DNA of 64,000 nucleotides from CAZMGT01 sp964565895 (GTDB taxonomy: Bacteria > Armatimonadota > Zipacnadia > UBA1398 > CAZMGT01). Positions within the stretch are counted from its first letter, which is position 1; each line of letters starts with the position of its first letter. Location: the NCBI GenBank assembly GCA_964565895.1, contig CAZMGT010000013.1, positions 4,919 through 68,918 on the forward strand. The letters are read 5' to 3'. The notes below the pieces were generated by a model. That model searched no databases. It was not told where the DNA came from and saw only the letters and a list, made by a program, of their open reading frames with translations. This document shows positions 17,252 through 26,780 of this stretch, in pieces. The position numbers and the translations under genes are program-made.

Positions 17252-19225
17252 ATGGAAGCGCGCAAAGCCGAAAAAACTGAGGAAAAGCCCAGGCCGCGCA
17301 TCTTGCCCCGCGGGGTAACGTTTCGCGCGGTGCTTATTTCGTTTCTCCTCGTCCCCGCAAACAGCTACTGGCTGATCCAAACCGAGGCCGTGCGCTACGC
17401 AAGCTTTCCCACAACGATCTCGCTCTTTTACAACGTCATTTTCGTGCTTTTGATCTTCACCGCGGCAAACCGCCTGCTCCAGCGCTTCTGGCCGGAAAAG
17501 GCGCTCTCCCAAGCGGAGCTTTGCGTGGTCTACATCATCCTCTGCCTCACCTCGTGCTTTGCCTCGCACGACTGCATCCAAGTGCTCGCCCCGATCATGG
17601 CCCATCCGTTTCGCTTCGCGAACCCGGTAAACCAGTGGGCAGAGCTGTTTTTGGACTATATTCCTCCGTGGCTCTCCGTGCGCGACGAGGTTAGCCTGCG
17701 CGGGATGTACGAGGGAGGGACGAGCATTTTCCTCCCGGAGAACTTTCGCCCCTGGCTCATCCCCGCGGCATATTGGGTGGGGTTTACCTCCGCGCTTTAT
17801 CTCGTCACCCTGTCTATGGCAAGCATCTTTCGCCGGCGGTGGATCGAGAGCGAAAAGCTCACCTATCCCATCATCCAGCTCCCGCTGGAGATGGCCGCGC
17901 CAGACACGCGCGTGTTCCGCGACCGCATGCTCTGGCTGGCCTTCGGCATCGCCTTTGGCATTGACCTGCTCAACGGCTTGCACGTCATCTATCCCTCCGT
18001 GCCCCAGATCCCGGTTAAGGCGCGCGCCATTCCCGCGTTCGACCTTGCCCAGCACATCAAAGACCGCCCCTGGAACGCCATGGGGTTTACGCCCCTTTCG
18101 TTCTATCCGTTTATCATCGGCCTGGGGCTTTTGCTTCCTAAAGAGCTGGTGTTCTCGTGCTGGTTTTTCTACTGGGGGTTTAACGCCCAGCGGATCATCG
18201 CCGCCTACTTGGGGTGGACGACCCTGCGCGGCCTGCCCTACACCAACGAGCAGGCCCTCGGGGCCTACGTCGGCCTGAGCCTGTTCATCCTCTGGACGAG
18301 CCGCCGCTACTTGCGCGAGGTGTGGAAGAAAGTCCTCGGCCGCGAAAGCTCCCTAGACGACTCCAAAGAGCCCGTTAGCTATCGCATGGCGGTAATTTAC
18401 ATATTCCTTGGCTTTGCTTTCCTAATCGGCTTTTCCGTCAAAGCGGGGATGGCCTTTTGGTACGCCATGCTCTTCTTCGCCCTGCACTTTACCATTGCCC
18501 TCGCCGTAACCCGCATCCGCGCGGAGATGGGCATGCCCGCGCACGACCTGCACTATATCGGCCCCAACGTCTCGCTCACCAGGTTTATCGGGACAATACA
18601 CTTCGACCGCCGCACGCTCACGATAAACCAATTCTACCACTGGTTTAACCGCGCCTATCGCGCCTATCCCATGCCCCACCAGGCGGAGGCGTTCAAGCTC
18701 GCTGAGCGCACGGGAATGTCCAACCGCGCGCTGTTTAGGGTAATGGCCGCGTGCACGACGATCGGGATGATCGTTGCCTTTTGGGCGGCGCTGCAGTGCT
18801 ACTACAACTATGGCATACAGGCCAAGACAAGCGGCAGCCCGCGCGGCTTTGGCAACGAGCCCTGGGCCAAGCTCGCCGGCTGGCTGAACCACCCCGAGCA
18901 CGGCAACCGCCCCGCGTTCGCCGCGAGCGTCATCGGCATGCTCGTGACCATCGCCCTCATGGCCACCAAAATGCGCTATACCTGGTGGCCCCTGCACCCT
19001 GTCGGCTACGCCATCTCCGAAAACTGGTCTATGGACTTTATCTGGTGCCCGCTGTTCATCGCCTGGGCGATAAAAGCGGTAATTACCCGCTACGGCGGCG
19101 CGCCGGCCTATCGCCGCGCCGTGCCCTTTGCCTTCGGGTTAATCCTCGGCGACCTCGTCGGCGGAAGCTGGTGGACGATCTATGGCATTGTCCGCCAAAT
19201 ACCAACATACAGTATTTGGCAGTAG
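17252..19225 (+). CDS. DUF6785/DUF6784-type polytopic membrane protein (copy A)
   Basis: A 657-aa integral membrane protein with about 12-14 hydrophobic segments. Distinctive motifs are SYWLIQTEAVRYASFPTT (near 40), LSQAELCVVYIILCL, a polar loop with SHDCIQVLAPIMAHPFR, RRRWIESEKLTYPIIQLPLEM (near 200), MGMPAHDLHYIGPN (near 430) and a C-terminus ending PTYSIWQ. The family is uncharacterised and seen mainly in Planctomycetes and Armatimonadota-like genomes. The SEKLTYPIIQLPLEM loop is loosely reminiscent of oligopeptide transporter (OPT) proteins, but I cannot prove transport. It is followed after 61 bases by the pseudo-M28/FtsX gene. A second copy of identical length lies at 30704-32677. Confidence 0.8.
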   Translation: MEARKAEKTEEKPRPRILPRGVTFRAVLISFLLVPANSYWLIQTEAVRYASFPTTISLFYNVIFVLLIFTAANRLLQRFWPEKALSQAELCVVYIILCLTSCFASHDCIQVLAPIMAHPFRFANPVNQWAELFLDYIPPWLSVRDEVSLRGMYEGGTSIFLPENFRPWLIPAAYWVGFTSALYLVTLSMASIFRRRWIESEKLTYPIIQLPLEMAAPDTRVFRDRMLWLAFGIAFGIDLLNGLHVIYPSVPQIPVKARAIPAFDLAQHIKDRPWNAMGFTPLSFYPFIIGLGLLLPKELVFSCWFFYWGFNAQRIIAAYLGWTTLRGLPYTNEQALGAYVGLSLFILWTSRRYLREVWKKVLGRESSLDDSKEPVSYRMAVIYIFLGFAFLIGFSVKAGMAFWYAMLFFALHFTIALAVTRIRAEMGMPAHDLHYIGPNVSLTRFIGTIHFDRRTLTINQFYHWFNRAYRAYPMPHQAEAFKLAERTGMSNRALFRVMAACTTIGMIVAFWAALQCYYNYGIQAKTSGSPRGFGNEPWAKLAGWLNHPEHGNRPAFAASVIGMLVTIALMATKMRYTWWPLHPVGYAISENWSMDFIWCPLFIAWAIKAVITRYGGAPAYRRAVPFAFGLILGDLVGGSWWTIYGIVRQIPTYSIWQ

Positions 19226-19286
19226 CTGGAGGACAAACCGCCTGCGCAAAGCAAACATCATTATGGGACGACGGCGGGGGTTAACG

Positions 19287-22200
19287 ATGAGCGACGCGCG
19301 CACTGGCAAGCTTTGTTTGCTCCCGTTTATTGTCGCCTGGGCGTGGGCTGTGCTTTTCTGCCTCACTGCCTACGGCGCCCCGCAAAACGCCCGCCTCGAC
19401 CCCGCGCGCGTCGAACAAACCGTGCGCGAGCTCGCCGCCCTGGGCTGTCGCATTACCGGAACGCCGGGCTGCGACGCCGCCGCGCGGATGATCGAGCGCC
19501 GCTTTCGCGCCTACGGCCTAAAGGACGTGCAGGTCGAGGAGTTCGAGGTAACCATTCCCGTAAACCACGGCTGCTCGCTTCAGGTCGGCGGCGAGCCACC
19601 GCTAACCATCTATCCCCTCTGGCCAAACCTCGTGCGCACGTGCAGCGTGCCTCGGGAGGGGGTAACCGCGCCGCTGATCGACGGCGGGCGCGGCCGCTTG
19701 GGGCACTTTAACGGCAAGCCCGTCGCGGGAAGCCTTGTGCTCATGGACTTTAACGTAGGCTCGGACTGGTTTAACGCCCCTCTGCTCGGCGCCCGCGCCG
19801 TGCTGTTTATCGAGCCCAAAACGACGCTCCGCGGCGAGGTCGAGTCGAAGTTCCTCTCCCTCCCCGCGGACATCCCGCGGTTTTGGGTCCCGCGCAAGGC
19901 CGCGCTTAGGCTGCGCCAGCGCCTTGCCGCGGGCGAAAAGCTCGTCGCCACGCTTAAAGCCGACGTGCGCTGGGAAAAGCGCAAGGGCCGCAACATCCTC
20001 GGCTGGGTGGACGGCACCGACCCCGAGCTAAACCAGCAATACATCGTCATCAGCGCATATTACGACAGCATCTCCGCGGTGCCCGATCTTGCCCCGGGGG
20101 CGGAAAACGCCTGTGGCATTGCCACCCTGCTTGAGATCGCCCGCTGCTTTGCCGCCAACCCGCCGCGGCGGACAACCCTGTTTTTGGCCACCGCGGGCCA
20201 TTTTCAGTGCCTCGCCGGGGTAAAGCATTTCTTCCGCCCCCCGCCCGCGGACATGCCCGAGGAGCCCCCGCGCACGATGTATCCCGCGCGCCGCGCCGAG
20301 GCGTTCATCGGGCTAGACCTGTCCAGCCACAGCCGCCTGGTCTGCCTGTTTAACCGCGGCTTTTTCTATAACTTCAACGAGGATACGCAAAACTGGAAGT
20401 TCTCCGACTTCGGCAAGCTGTGCACGCAACTGGCCGAGCGCGAGAAAAAGCGCATGGGCGTGCGCGACGAGGATCTCTTCGCCGATGCAATAAACACGCT
20501 AACCGGCAAAACGTGGCGCTCGTATATGGTCGGCCGGCTGGCCCTCGATGCCGAGGAGGCGAACCTCGTCGGCGTCCCCGGGGTAACGTTCGCCACGGGC
20601 AACGACATCCGCGAGGCCGTGGACACCCCGTTCGACACCCCCGAGCGCATGGACTTCGACAACCTCGCCCTCCAGGCCCAGCTCGTCGCGGGAATGCTCG
20701 CCGACTTGCAGTGCCAAAACGACATCGGCGGGCTAGAGGTCGCCGATATCCCCGCGAGCAACTACTGCAAGATTACCGGCGAGCTCGTGGAGTTCGACCC
20801 CAAGGTAGACTACTTCCCCAACAGCCCCGTCGCTGGCGCGCTGGCCGTCGCCCGCGGCCACCCGAAGACGAGCGTCGGCGTGCGTGGCGACATCGTCCAG
20901 AAGGTCGGCACCGACGGGCGGTTTGAGTTTATCGGCCTCCCCAAGCGCACGTGGTGCTGGCTTAACTTCTGGGTCGAGGGCTATTACCTTAACCCCAAAA
21001 CGGGTGTCATCGAATACGCCCCGGACCTCGGGCGCACGGGCGACAAAACCTATAAAATCCACCAGGTCCTTGATGTAAACGAGAAAAACATGCGCGTCGT
21101 GCTTTTCCGCTGCGCCCCCGCGGAGCTCTACGATGTCGTGGACCAGCGGCACTTCAACGTCTACACCCACGCCTCGGTGCTCGACGCGGCAAGCGACAGC
21201 GAGCCGTTTGCCTATGGCGCGGTGCTTCCCGAGCGCCGGCAGCAGTGGAGCTCGTACTATGAGCCTCTGGCGGTAGTCTTTGGCAAGCCCGGCGAGCGGC
21301 TAAAGTTCGCCCTGGGCACGGCCATCCAAAAGCCCTATCTCTTGCTTAACTCCACGCGCGAGCAGCCCCTCGGCCGGGGCTTCGACCTCGCCCAGTCCCC
21401 GCCCATCGAGCTCCCTACGCCCTACCAGGCCGCCCGCGACATGTGGCTTTTGGACGATTTCCGCATCCGCCGCCTCCAGCGCTACGGCATCGAGCAGCGC
21501 CGCATTAACGAGCTGCACGCCGACGCCAAAAAGCACCTCGACCAAGCACAGGTCGAGCTCGACGCCCAGCGCTACGACAGCTTCTTCGCCAGCGTGCGCG
21601 CCGCGCTCAGCTATGAGATGCGCGTTTACCCCGACGTGGTAAAGACCACCAACGACGTCGTCAAAGCTGTGCTCTTTTACCTCGCCTTGCTCATCCCGTT
21701 CGCCTATTTCTGCGAGCGGCTGTTTATCGCCGCGACAAGCATGGGCAAGCAAATCCTCGGCGCGGCGGCGTTTTTCGTGGCCATCTTCCTCGCCCTCTGG
21801 CTCGTTCACCCCGCGCTGGGGATTACCCGCGCCCCGCTCATCGTCCTCCTCGCCTTTATCATGATGACCCTCACCGCGCTTGTGGTGATCATCGTCGTGG
21901 GCAAGTTCGACCACCGCATGCGCGTTTTACGCCAGCAGATCTCCGGCGTGCGCGACGCCGACGTCGGGCGGCTGAGCGCCTCCGGCTCGGCGTTTACCCT
22001 CGGCGTGTCCAACATGCGGCGGCGAAAAATCCGCACCGCGCTCACGTGCACCACGCTTATTTTGGTCACGTTTACCATCCTCTCGTTCACCTCGGTGCAG
22101 CCCGAGGTACGGCTTAACCGCGTGCCCATCGAGCACAAGGGCGACTACATCGGCGCCCTCGTGCGCGACCGCGCCTGGGAGCCGCTCGGCCTGGCCTCGC

Positions 22201-23747
22201 TGCGCATTTTGCAAAACGAGCTCGGCCGCCGCTTCCCCCTCGCCGCGCGCACGTGGTACCTCCCCGCGCTCGTGGGCAACGTGGGCTATGTGGAAATTCG
22301 CCACGGCGGGCGTAGCGTAGACTGCCGCGCCTTGGTTGGCGTGATGGCCTCGGAGGTAAACATTACCAACCCCGCGCGCGCCCTCATCGCCGGGCGCTGG
22401 GTGAGCGACGATCCCGAGCAGCCGGAGTGCATCCTCCCCCGGCACCTCGCCTCGCTGTTAGGCATCTCGCTCGATGAGGTGGGCCGAGCGAAGGTCCAGA
22501 TCCTCGGCGCGGAGCTCCTCGTCGTGGGCATTGTCGACGGCAAGCGGCTGGACAAGCTCGTGGACATCGACGGCGAGCCGATTACCCCCGTGGACTATGA
22601 GAAAATGGAGCAGGTCGTCCGGCGCACGGGCGCGCCGGAGGAGACCGACGTTATCTGGGAGTACGAGCACCTGCCCACAGATCAGGTGGCCTTCGTCTCG
22701 TTCGACTTCGCGCGCAACAGCGGCGCCGAGCTGCGCTCGATCGCCATCAACTTCGGCGACACAGAAACGGCGCGCAACGAGCTGAAATATCTCACGCGGC
22801 GCATCGAGCTGAACATCTACGCCCGCGAGGCCACCCAAAGCTTTCTCGTCAGCTCCGTCGGGGCAAGCCGCGTCCATGGCGCGCACACGGTAATCATCCC
22901 GCTGTTCATCGCCGCGCTCATCGTGCTTAACACCATGCTCGGCTCGGTTTACGAGCGCACGGGCGAGATAGGCATTTTCAGCGCCGTGGGCCTCGCGCCG
23001 GTGCACATTGCCTCGCTGTTCGTCGCCGAGGCGCTTGTTTACGCCGTGCTCGGCGCGGTGGCCGGCTACCTTCTCGGCCAAGTCGTGGCCAAGCTGGTGG
23101 TCACCTTCGGCATCTTTCCCGAGCTCTCGCTCAACTACTCTTCGGTGAGCGCCGTAGGCACGGTAATCGTGGTCATGCTCACCGTTCTTGCCTCGGTGGC
23201 CTATCCCGCGCACCAAGCCTCGCGCCTGGCCACCCCGGGCGTCGATCGCCGCTGGCGGCTCGTTGACCCCCAGGGCGGTGTGTTTGAGATCGAGCTCCCG
23301 TTCTCGGCCACTGGCGACCAAGTGCTCGGGCTTGAGGCGTTCCTCTACCATTACCTCGAGGCTCACGTGGAGTACTCTACGGGAAACTTTACCGCGGGCA
23401 ACGTCCGCTTATTCGAGCTCCCGCGCGACGATGGCGGCCCGCCGCAATATGGCCTCGCGGCGACCATTTGGATCGCTCCGTATGACCTCGGCGTGCGCGA
23501 GCATTTTGAGCTGCGCTCCGTCCCCTCGCCGGACAGCGAGAACGTCCACGAGTTCGTGGCGATTATCGTCCGCGAAGACGGCGACGAGGCGTCGTGGATC
23601 CGTCTCACGCGGAACTTCCTAACCATCCTGCGCCAGCAGTTCCTCCTCTGGCGGACGTTCGACCCCGCCACCCAGGCGGAGTATCGCGAAAAAGGATATG
23701 AGCTCCTCGCCCAACACCAAGCACAAGCCCCCGCGGCAAGCGACTAG
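19287..23747 (+). CDS. Fusion: degenerate M28 peptidase domain plus FtsX/MacB-type permease
   Basis: A 1486-aa protein with a signal-like hydrophobic segment at 10-28. Residues 35-478 follow the M28 aminopeptidase fold with a PA-like insert, but metal ligands are replaced: Y258 in SAYYDS (expected His), E273 in PGAENACG (expected Asp), H305-F306 in place of the catalytic Glu pair; only D344 (GLDLS) looks normal. Residues 480-780 form a beta-rich region. Membrane segments start near 788, then come an MacB-like periplasmic domain (about 900-1190) and a C-terminal FtsX domain (IGIFSAVGLAPVHIASLF, about 1195-1330). No ABC ATPase is nearby. ATG 19287 has GGCGGGGG just upstream. The function is probably non-enzymatic envelope transport or signalling (inference). 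Confidence 0.8.
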   Translation: MSDARTGKLCLLPFIVAWAWAVLFCLTAYGAPQNARLDPARVEQTVRELAALGCRITGTPGCDAAARMIERRFRAYGLKDVQVEEFEVTIPVNHGCSLQVGGEPPLTIYPLWPNLVRTCSVPREGVTAPLIDGGRGRLGHFNGKPVAGSLVLMDFNVGSDWFNAPLLGARAVLFIEPKTTLRGEVESKFLSLPADIPRFWVPRKAALRLRQRLAAGEKLVATLKADVRWEKRKGRNILGWVDGTDPELNQQYIVISAYYDSISAVPDLAPGAENACGIATLLEIARCFAANPPRRTTLFLATAGHFQCLAGVKHFFRPPPADMPEEPPRTMYPARRAEAFIGLDLSSHSRLVCLFNRGFFYNFNEDTQNWKFSDFGKLCTQLAEREKKRMGVRDEDLFADAINTLTGKTWRSYMVGRLALDAEEANLVGVPGVTFATGNDIREAVDTPFDTPERMDFDNLALQAQLVAGMLADLQCQNDIGGLEVADIPASNYCKITGELVEFDPKVDYFPNSPVAGALAVARGHPKTSVGVRGDIVQKVGTDGRFEFIGLPKRTWCWLNFWVEGYYLNPKTGVIEYAPDLGRTGDKTYKIHQVLDVNEKNMRVVLFRCAPAELYDVVDQRHFNVYTHASVLDAASDSEPFAYGAVLPERRQQWSSYYEPLAVVFGKPGERLKFALGTAIQKPYLLLNSTREQPLGRGFDLAQSPPIELPTPYQAARDMWLLDDFRIRRLQRYGIEQRRINELHADAKKHLDQAQVELDAQRYDSFFASVRAALSYEMRVYPDVVKTTNDVVKAVLFYLALLIPFAYFCERLFIAATSMGKQILGAAAFFVAIFLALWLVHPALGITRAPLIVLLAFIMMTLTALVVIIVVGKFDHRMRVLRQQISGVRDADVGRLSASGSAFTLGVSNMRRRKIRTALTCTTLILVTFTILSFTSVQPEVRLNRVPIEHKGDYIGALVRDRAWEPLGLASLRILQNELGRRFPLAARTWYLPALVGNVGYVEIRHGGRSVDCRALVGVMASEVNITNPARALIAGRWVSDDPEQPECILPRHLASLLGISLDEVGRAKVQILGAELLVVGIVDGKRLDKLVDIDGEPITPVDYEKMEQVVRRTGAPEETDVIWEYEHLPTDQVAFVSFDFARNSGAELRSIAINFGDTETARNELKYLTRRIELNIYAREATQSFLVSSVGASRVHGAHTVIIPLFIAALIVLNTMLGSVYERTGEIGIFSAVGLAPVHIASLFVAEALVYAVLGAVAGYLLGQVVAKLVVTFGIFPELSLNYSSVSAVGTVIVVMLTVLASVAYPAHQASRLATPGVDRRWRLVDPQGGVFEIELPFSATGDQVLGLEAFLYHYLEAHVEYSTGNFTAGNVRLFELPRDDGGPPQYGLAATIWIAPYDLGVREHFELRSVPSPDSENVHEFVAIIVREDGDEASWIRLTRNFLTILRQQFLLWRTFDPATQAEYREKGYELLAQHQAQAPAASD

Positions 23748-24852
23748 CGCCGCCCGCCGTTCCTCGCTCGGGCGCCGCGCCCTGTGCCCCGCGCTCCTGT
23801 TGCTCTCTCTCGCTCTGCTCTTCGCTAGCCCGTTCCTCGGCTGCCGGCGCGCCGCGCGGGCGCCCGTGCCACCGGCCGCTGCCCCCCGGTGGGTCGTGTC
23901 GACCGTCGCGGGCACTGGCGCGCGTGGCTTTGCCGACGGCCCCGCGCAAAAGGCGCAGTTTAAGGAGCCGCACGGCCTGGCGCTTGACCCCAGCGGCGCC
24001 CTGTTCCTCGCCGATACGGCAAACCAGCGCATTCGCAAGCTCGCCGCGGGCCAGGTGCTCACCGTCGCTGGCTCGGGCAAGCAGGGCGCAGGCGACGCTC
24101 CCGCGCCCACCGCCGCCACGTTCTACTTCCCCGCGGGCCTGGCCATTGACCAACGGTGGACGATCTACGTCGCCGACGTGCGCAACAACGCCATCCGAGC
24201 CATCGACAGCACAGGCGTGCGCACCGTCGCCGGCACGGGCGAGCCGGGGTATGCCGATGGCCCCGCGGAGCGCGCCCTGTTTAACGAGCCCTACGACGTC
24301 GCTGTCGATCGCGCCGGTGCCGTTTACGTCGCCGACTCTGCAAACAACTGTATCCGCAAAATCTTCCGCGGCCAGGTAACGACGGTCGCCGGCGACGGCC
24401 ACGCCGGTTTTGCCGACGGCCCGGCGCGCAAGGCGCGCTTTAACCAACCCATGGGCCTCGCCGTTGACGCCCGCGGTAACATCTATGTGGCCGACTCGCT
24501 AAACTTCCGCGTGCGGCTTATCTCGCGCGGGCGCGTAACAACCATCGCCGGCTCCGGCGAGCAGGGCCTGCGCGACGGCCCGGCGCACGAGTCGCGCTTT
24601 GCCTTCCCCACAGGCATCGCCGTAGATGCCCAGGGGAACGTCTACGTCGCAGACACCGCGAACAACTGCGTGCGCCTCATCGCGGGCGGCGCGGTGACGA
24701 CGATCGCCGGCAGCGGCGCCTATGGCTCCGCCGATGGCCCCGCGCGCCAGGCGCAGTTTCGTGAGCCGTGGGGCATCGCCATAGACAGCGCGGGGAATGT
24801 TTATGTTAGCGAGGTTGCCGGGCACCGCGTGCGCAAAATCTCGCCCGGCTAG
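23698..24852 (+). CDS. NHL-repeat beta-propeller lipoprotein
   Basis: A 384-aa predicted lipoprotein with a long basic N-terminus, a hydrophobic stretch and a lipobox ending FLGC near residue 49. Six NHL repeats follow at about 53-residue spacing. Each has the form V-x-T-V/I-A-G-x-G, a DGPA segment, a P-x-G-L/I-A-V/I-D strand, VYVADTANNCVR-type loop and a closing strand, giving a six-bladed propeller. NHL propellers bind proteins, RNA or carbohydrate; this one should face the periplasm or surface. It starts inside the end of the M28-FtsX gene (50-base overlap), suggesting coupling. Its TAG stop shares CTAG with the convergent M28 gene. Confidence 0.85.
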   Translation: MSSSPNTKHKPPRQATSAARRSSLGRRALCPALLLLSLALLFASPFLGCRRAARAPVPPAAAPRWVVSTVAGTGARGFADGPAQKAQFKEPHGLALDPSGALFLADTANQRIRKLAAGQVLTVAGSGKQGAGDAPAPTAATFYFPAGLAIDQRWTIYVADVRNNAIRAIDSTGVRTVAGTGEPGYADGPAERALFNEPYDVAVDRAGAVYVADSANNCIRKIFRGQVTTVAGDGHAGFADGPARKARFNQPMGLAVDARGNIYVADSLNFRVRLISRGRVTTIAGSGEQGLRDGPAHESRFAFPTGIAVDAQGNVYVADTANNCVRLIAGGAVTTIAGSGAYGSADGPARQAQFREPWGIAIDSAGNVYVSEVAGHRVRKISPG

Positions 24853-26780
24853 CGCGTGGGCCGTGTCGCGCTCTCGCGCAGGTCAACGAGCTTGAAGTCT
24901 GCGAGAAATTCGAAAAACTCGCCCAACCACTCCGGGCACTGCCTAAATTCCACAGCCACCAGCCGCGCGATCTCGTCCACCGTCCGCTCTCCAGTGGCCA
25001 GCCACCACGCCCACAGCGCGGGCGACCACCACCGCGGGCTCGAGCGCACAACACGCCACTGCTCGCGCGGGATGCCGTCGAGCGTTAGCGCGCCGACCAC
25101 CGTGCGCCGCGGATAGCGCCTCCCCAAGGCGCCGAGCGGCGGCGTCCCCCGCGCCCCGTCGGGAAAGCTCGCCGCCAAGTCGCGCAGCATTTTGCTTACC
25201 GATGTCCCCGCGCGGCGGATCTTCTCCCGCGCGGCCTGCGCGCCGCTGAGCTGCTTCTCCAGCGCCGAAAAAGCGGCCCTTGTGCGCTGGGCGAGGAGGG
25301 CCGCCTGCTCGCGAAACGAAACCTGCGGCGGCTCCTCGGCGCGCGCCGCTGCAAGGAGCAGCTCCCCCGCCGTGCGGCTCGCCTGGCGCATAAGCTCCTC
25401 GCTCGCCAGCTCCGCCTCATCCGCCCCAAACCGCGCGACAGCGTCGGCAAACGCGGCGATCGTCGCCGCCGCCCTCCCCAGCGTGAGCGGGTCCACCCTC
25501 TCCGGAACATCCGCTGAGTTGTGCCACACCCGCTCGCCCGAGCCCACCTCGAGCCACGGGTTGGGCACGCCGAGCAGCGGCTCGCACAAAAAGTTGTCCC
25601 CGGATAGGGTATAGCGCTTGGCCTCCACCCGCTCCGCGGCGTCCCACTGCGCAAACATCTCCCGCACCACAGCGCAGACCAGGGCGTCCGTGGCATTGGC
25701 GCAACTGGGCAGCGAGCGATACACGTCCACGTTCGTCCCCACGTGCGTCCAGCGCCCCGCGCCGCCGTCCACGTTTATCGCCGCCGCCGTGCGCCCGATC
25801 CTCTCCCGCTCACGCGTGACATAGGCCATCACGCCGTAGGACTCGGGGAAAAACAGCGCGCGGATCGTCCGCTTGGGCGGGGCAAGTTCGCCCCGCTTGG
25901 CCATGTTGCGCAGCACGCGCACAGCTTCGATAATCGCCGAAACGCCCGTGGCGTTGTCCTGCGCCCCCTGCTCGTTAATGTGCGCGGTAAGGAGGACCTC
26001 CTCCGCGTCCTCCCCGGGGAGCACGCCCGTTACATAGTGCAGCGTCCCCGCGTAAAGCCTGCTCCGCACCACCGCGCGCACGCGCACCGGCCCCTGCTCG
26101 GCAATCAGCTTGCGCAGCCAGCGCCCGCGCCGCGGCGACACGGTAAACCCCCAAATGCGCCGGTCCTCGGCGTGCATCGCCCAGCCGCCCGGCTCGTCGG
26201 CCCACGTGTTTATCCACTGCACCGTGTTCTGCAGCTTGGGCGTCGCTGTGTAATAGGAGACGATCCCCAGCGCGCCGGCATCGGCGCAGGCGGCCTTGAT
26301 TTTCTGCGGATGCTGCGGGCTAAGGGCAACCTTTCCGCGCAGCTCTCCCGCGCGCCGCGCGCATTCCTCGGGCGTCCCCTCCTCCAGGGCAACAAGCTCA
26401 CCCTCCACGCCTTCCCCGGGCGTGGGGGCGCTCCACATAGCCACGCTGCTTGGCACATCGGTATACCGCGCAAGCAGCCGCTGCCGCTCAGGCAGCTCCG
26501 GGGCGACGATCTCCAGCGTCGCCTCCTCGCAGTCCCAGGCCAGGGGCATGCGCCAGTCGCCAAACGCCGTGTCTCCGTCCGCGGGGAAGGGGACGACCTC
26601 CACGCTCTCCAGCCCCGCGGCCTCCAGCTCTTCCGCGCACACCTCCGCCGAGCGCGCGTAGCGGTCGAAGCTCGACCAGCGGTCCTCCTCCCAGATCCGT
26701 CGCAGGACGGCAAACGCTCGCTCGCCCGAGGCCGCGGCGCTAATCGCCGCCAGACGCCGGCGCAGTTCCTCGCCTGGCAT
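24849..26780 (-). CDS. M28-family metallopeptidase
   Basis: A 643-aa protein with an intact co-catalytic zinc site: TAHINEQGAQDNATG (His about 268, Asp about 276), FPESYG (Glu about 311), NVDGG (Asp about 337) and VWHNSADVPE (His about 418). A PA-like insert lies ahead of the zinc domain. No signal peptide is visible, so it may act on peptides in the cytoplasm. The C-terminal 200 residues are helical with a winged-helix-like tail (TGERTVDEIARLVAVEF, then FLADFKLVDLRE), and their role is unknown. The ATG at 26780 lies 41 bases inside the upstream acetyltransferase gene, suggesting coupling. It contrasts with the degenerate M28 domain encoded nearby on the other strand. Confidence 0.85.
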   Translation of the reverse strand: MPGEELRRRLAAISAAASGERAFAVLRRIWEEDRWSSFDRYARSAEVCAEELEAAGLESVEVVPFPADGDTAFGDWRMPLAWDCEEATLEIVAPELPERQRLLARYTDVPSSVAMWSAPTPGEGVEGELVALEEGTPEECARRAGELRGKVALSPQHPQKIKAACADAGALGIVSYYTATPKLQNTVQWINTWADEPGGWAMHAEDRRIWGFTVSPRRGRWLRKLIAEQGPVRVRAVVRSRLYAGTLHYVTGVLPGEDAEEVLLTAHINEQGAQDNATGVSAIIEAVRVLRNMAKRGELAPPKRTIRALFFPESYGVMAYVTRERERIGRTAAAINVDGGAGRWTHVGTNVDVYRSLPSCANATDALVCAVVREMFAQWDAAERVEAKRYTLSGDNFLCEPLLGVPNPWLEVGSGERVWHNSADVPERVDPLTLGRAAATIAAFADAVARFGADEAELASEELMRQASRTAGELLLAAARAEEPPQVSFREQAALLAQRTRAAFSALEKQLSGAQAAREKIRRAGTSVSKMLRDLAASFPDGARGTPPLGALGRRYPRRTVVGALTLDGIPREQWRVVRSSPRWWSPALWAWWLATGERTVDEIARLVAVEFRQCPEWLGEFFEFLADFKLVDLRESATRPTR

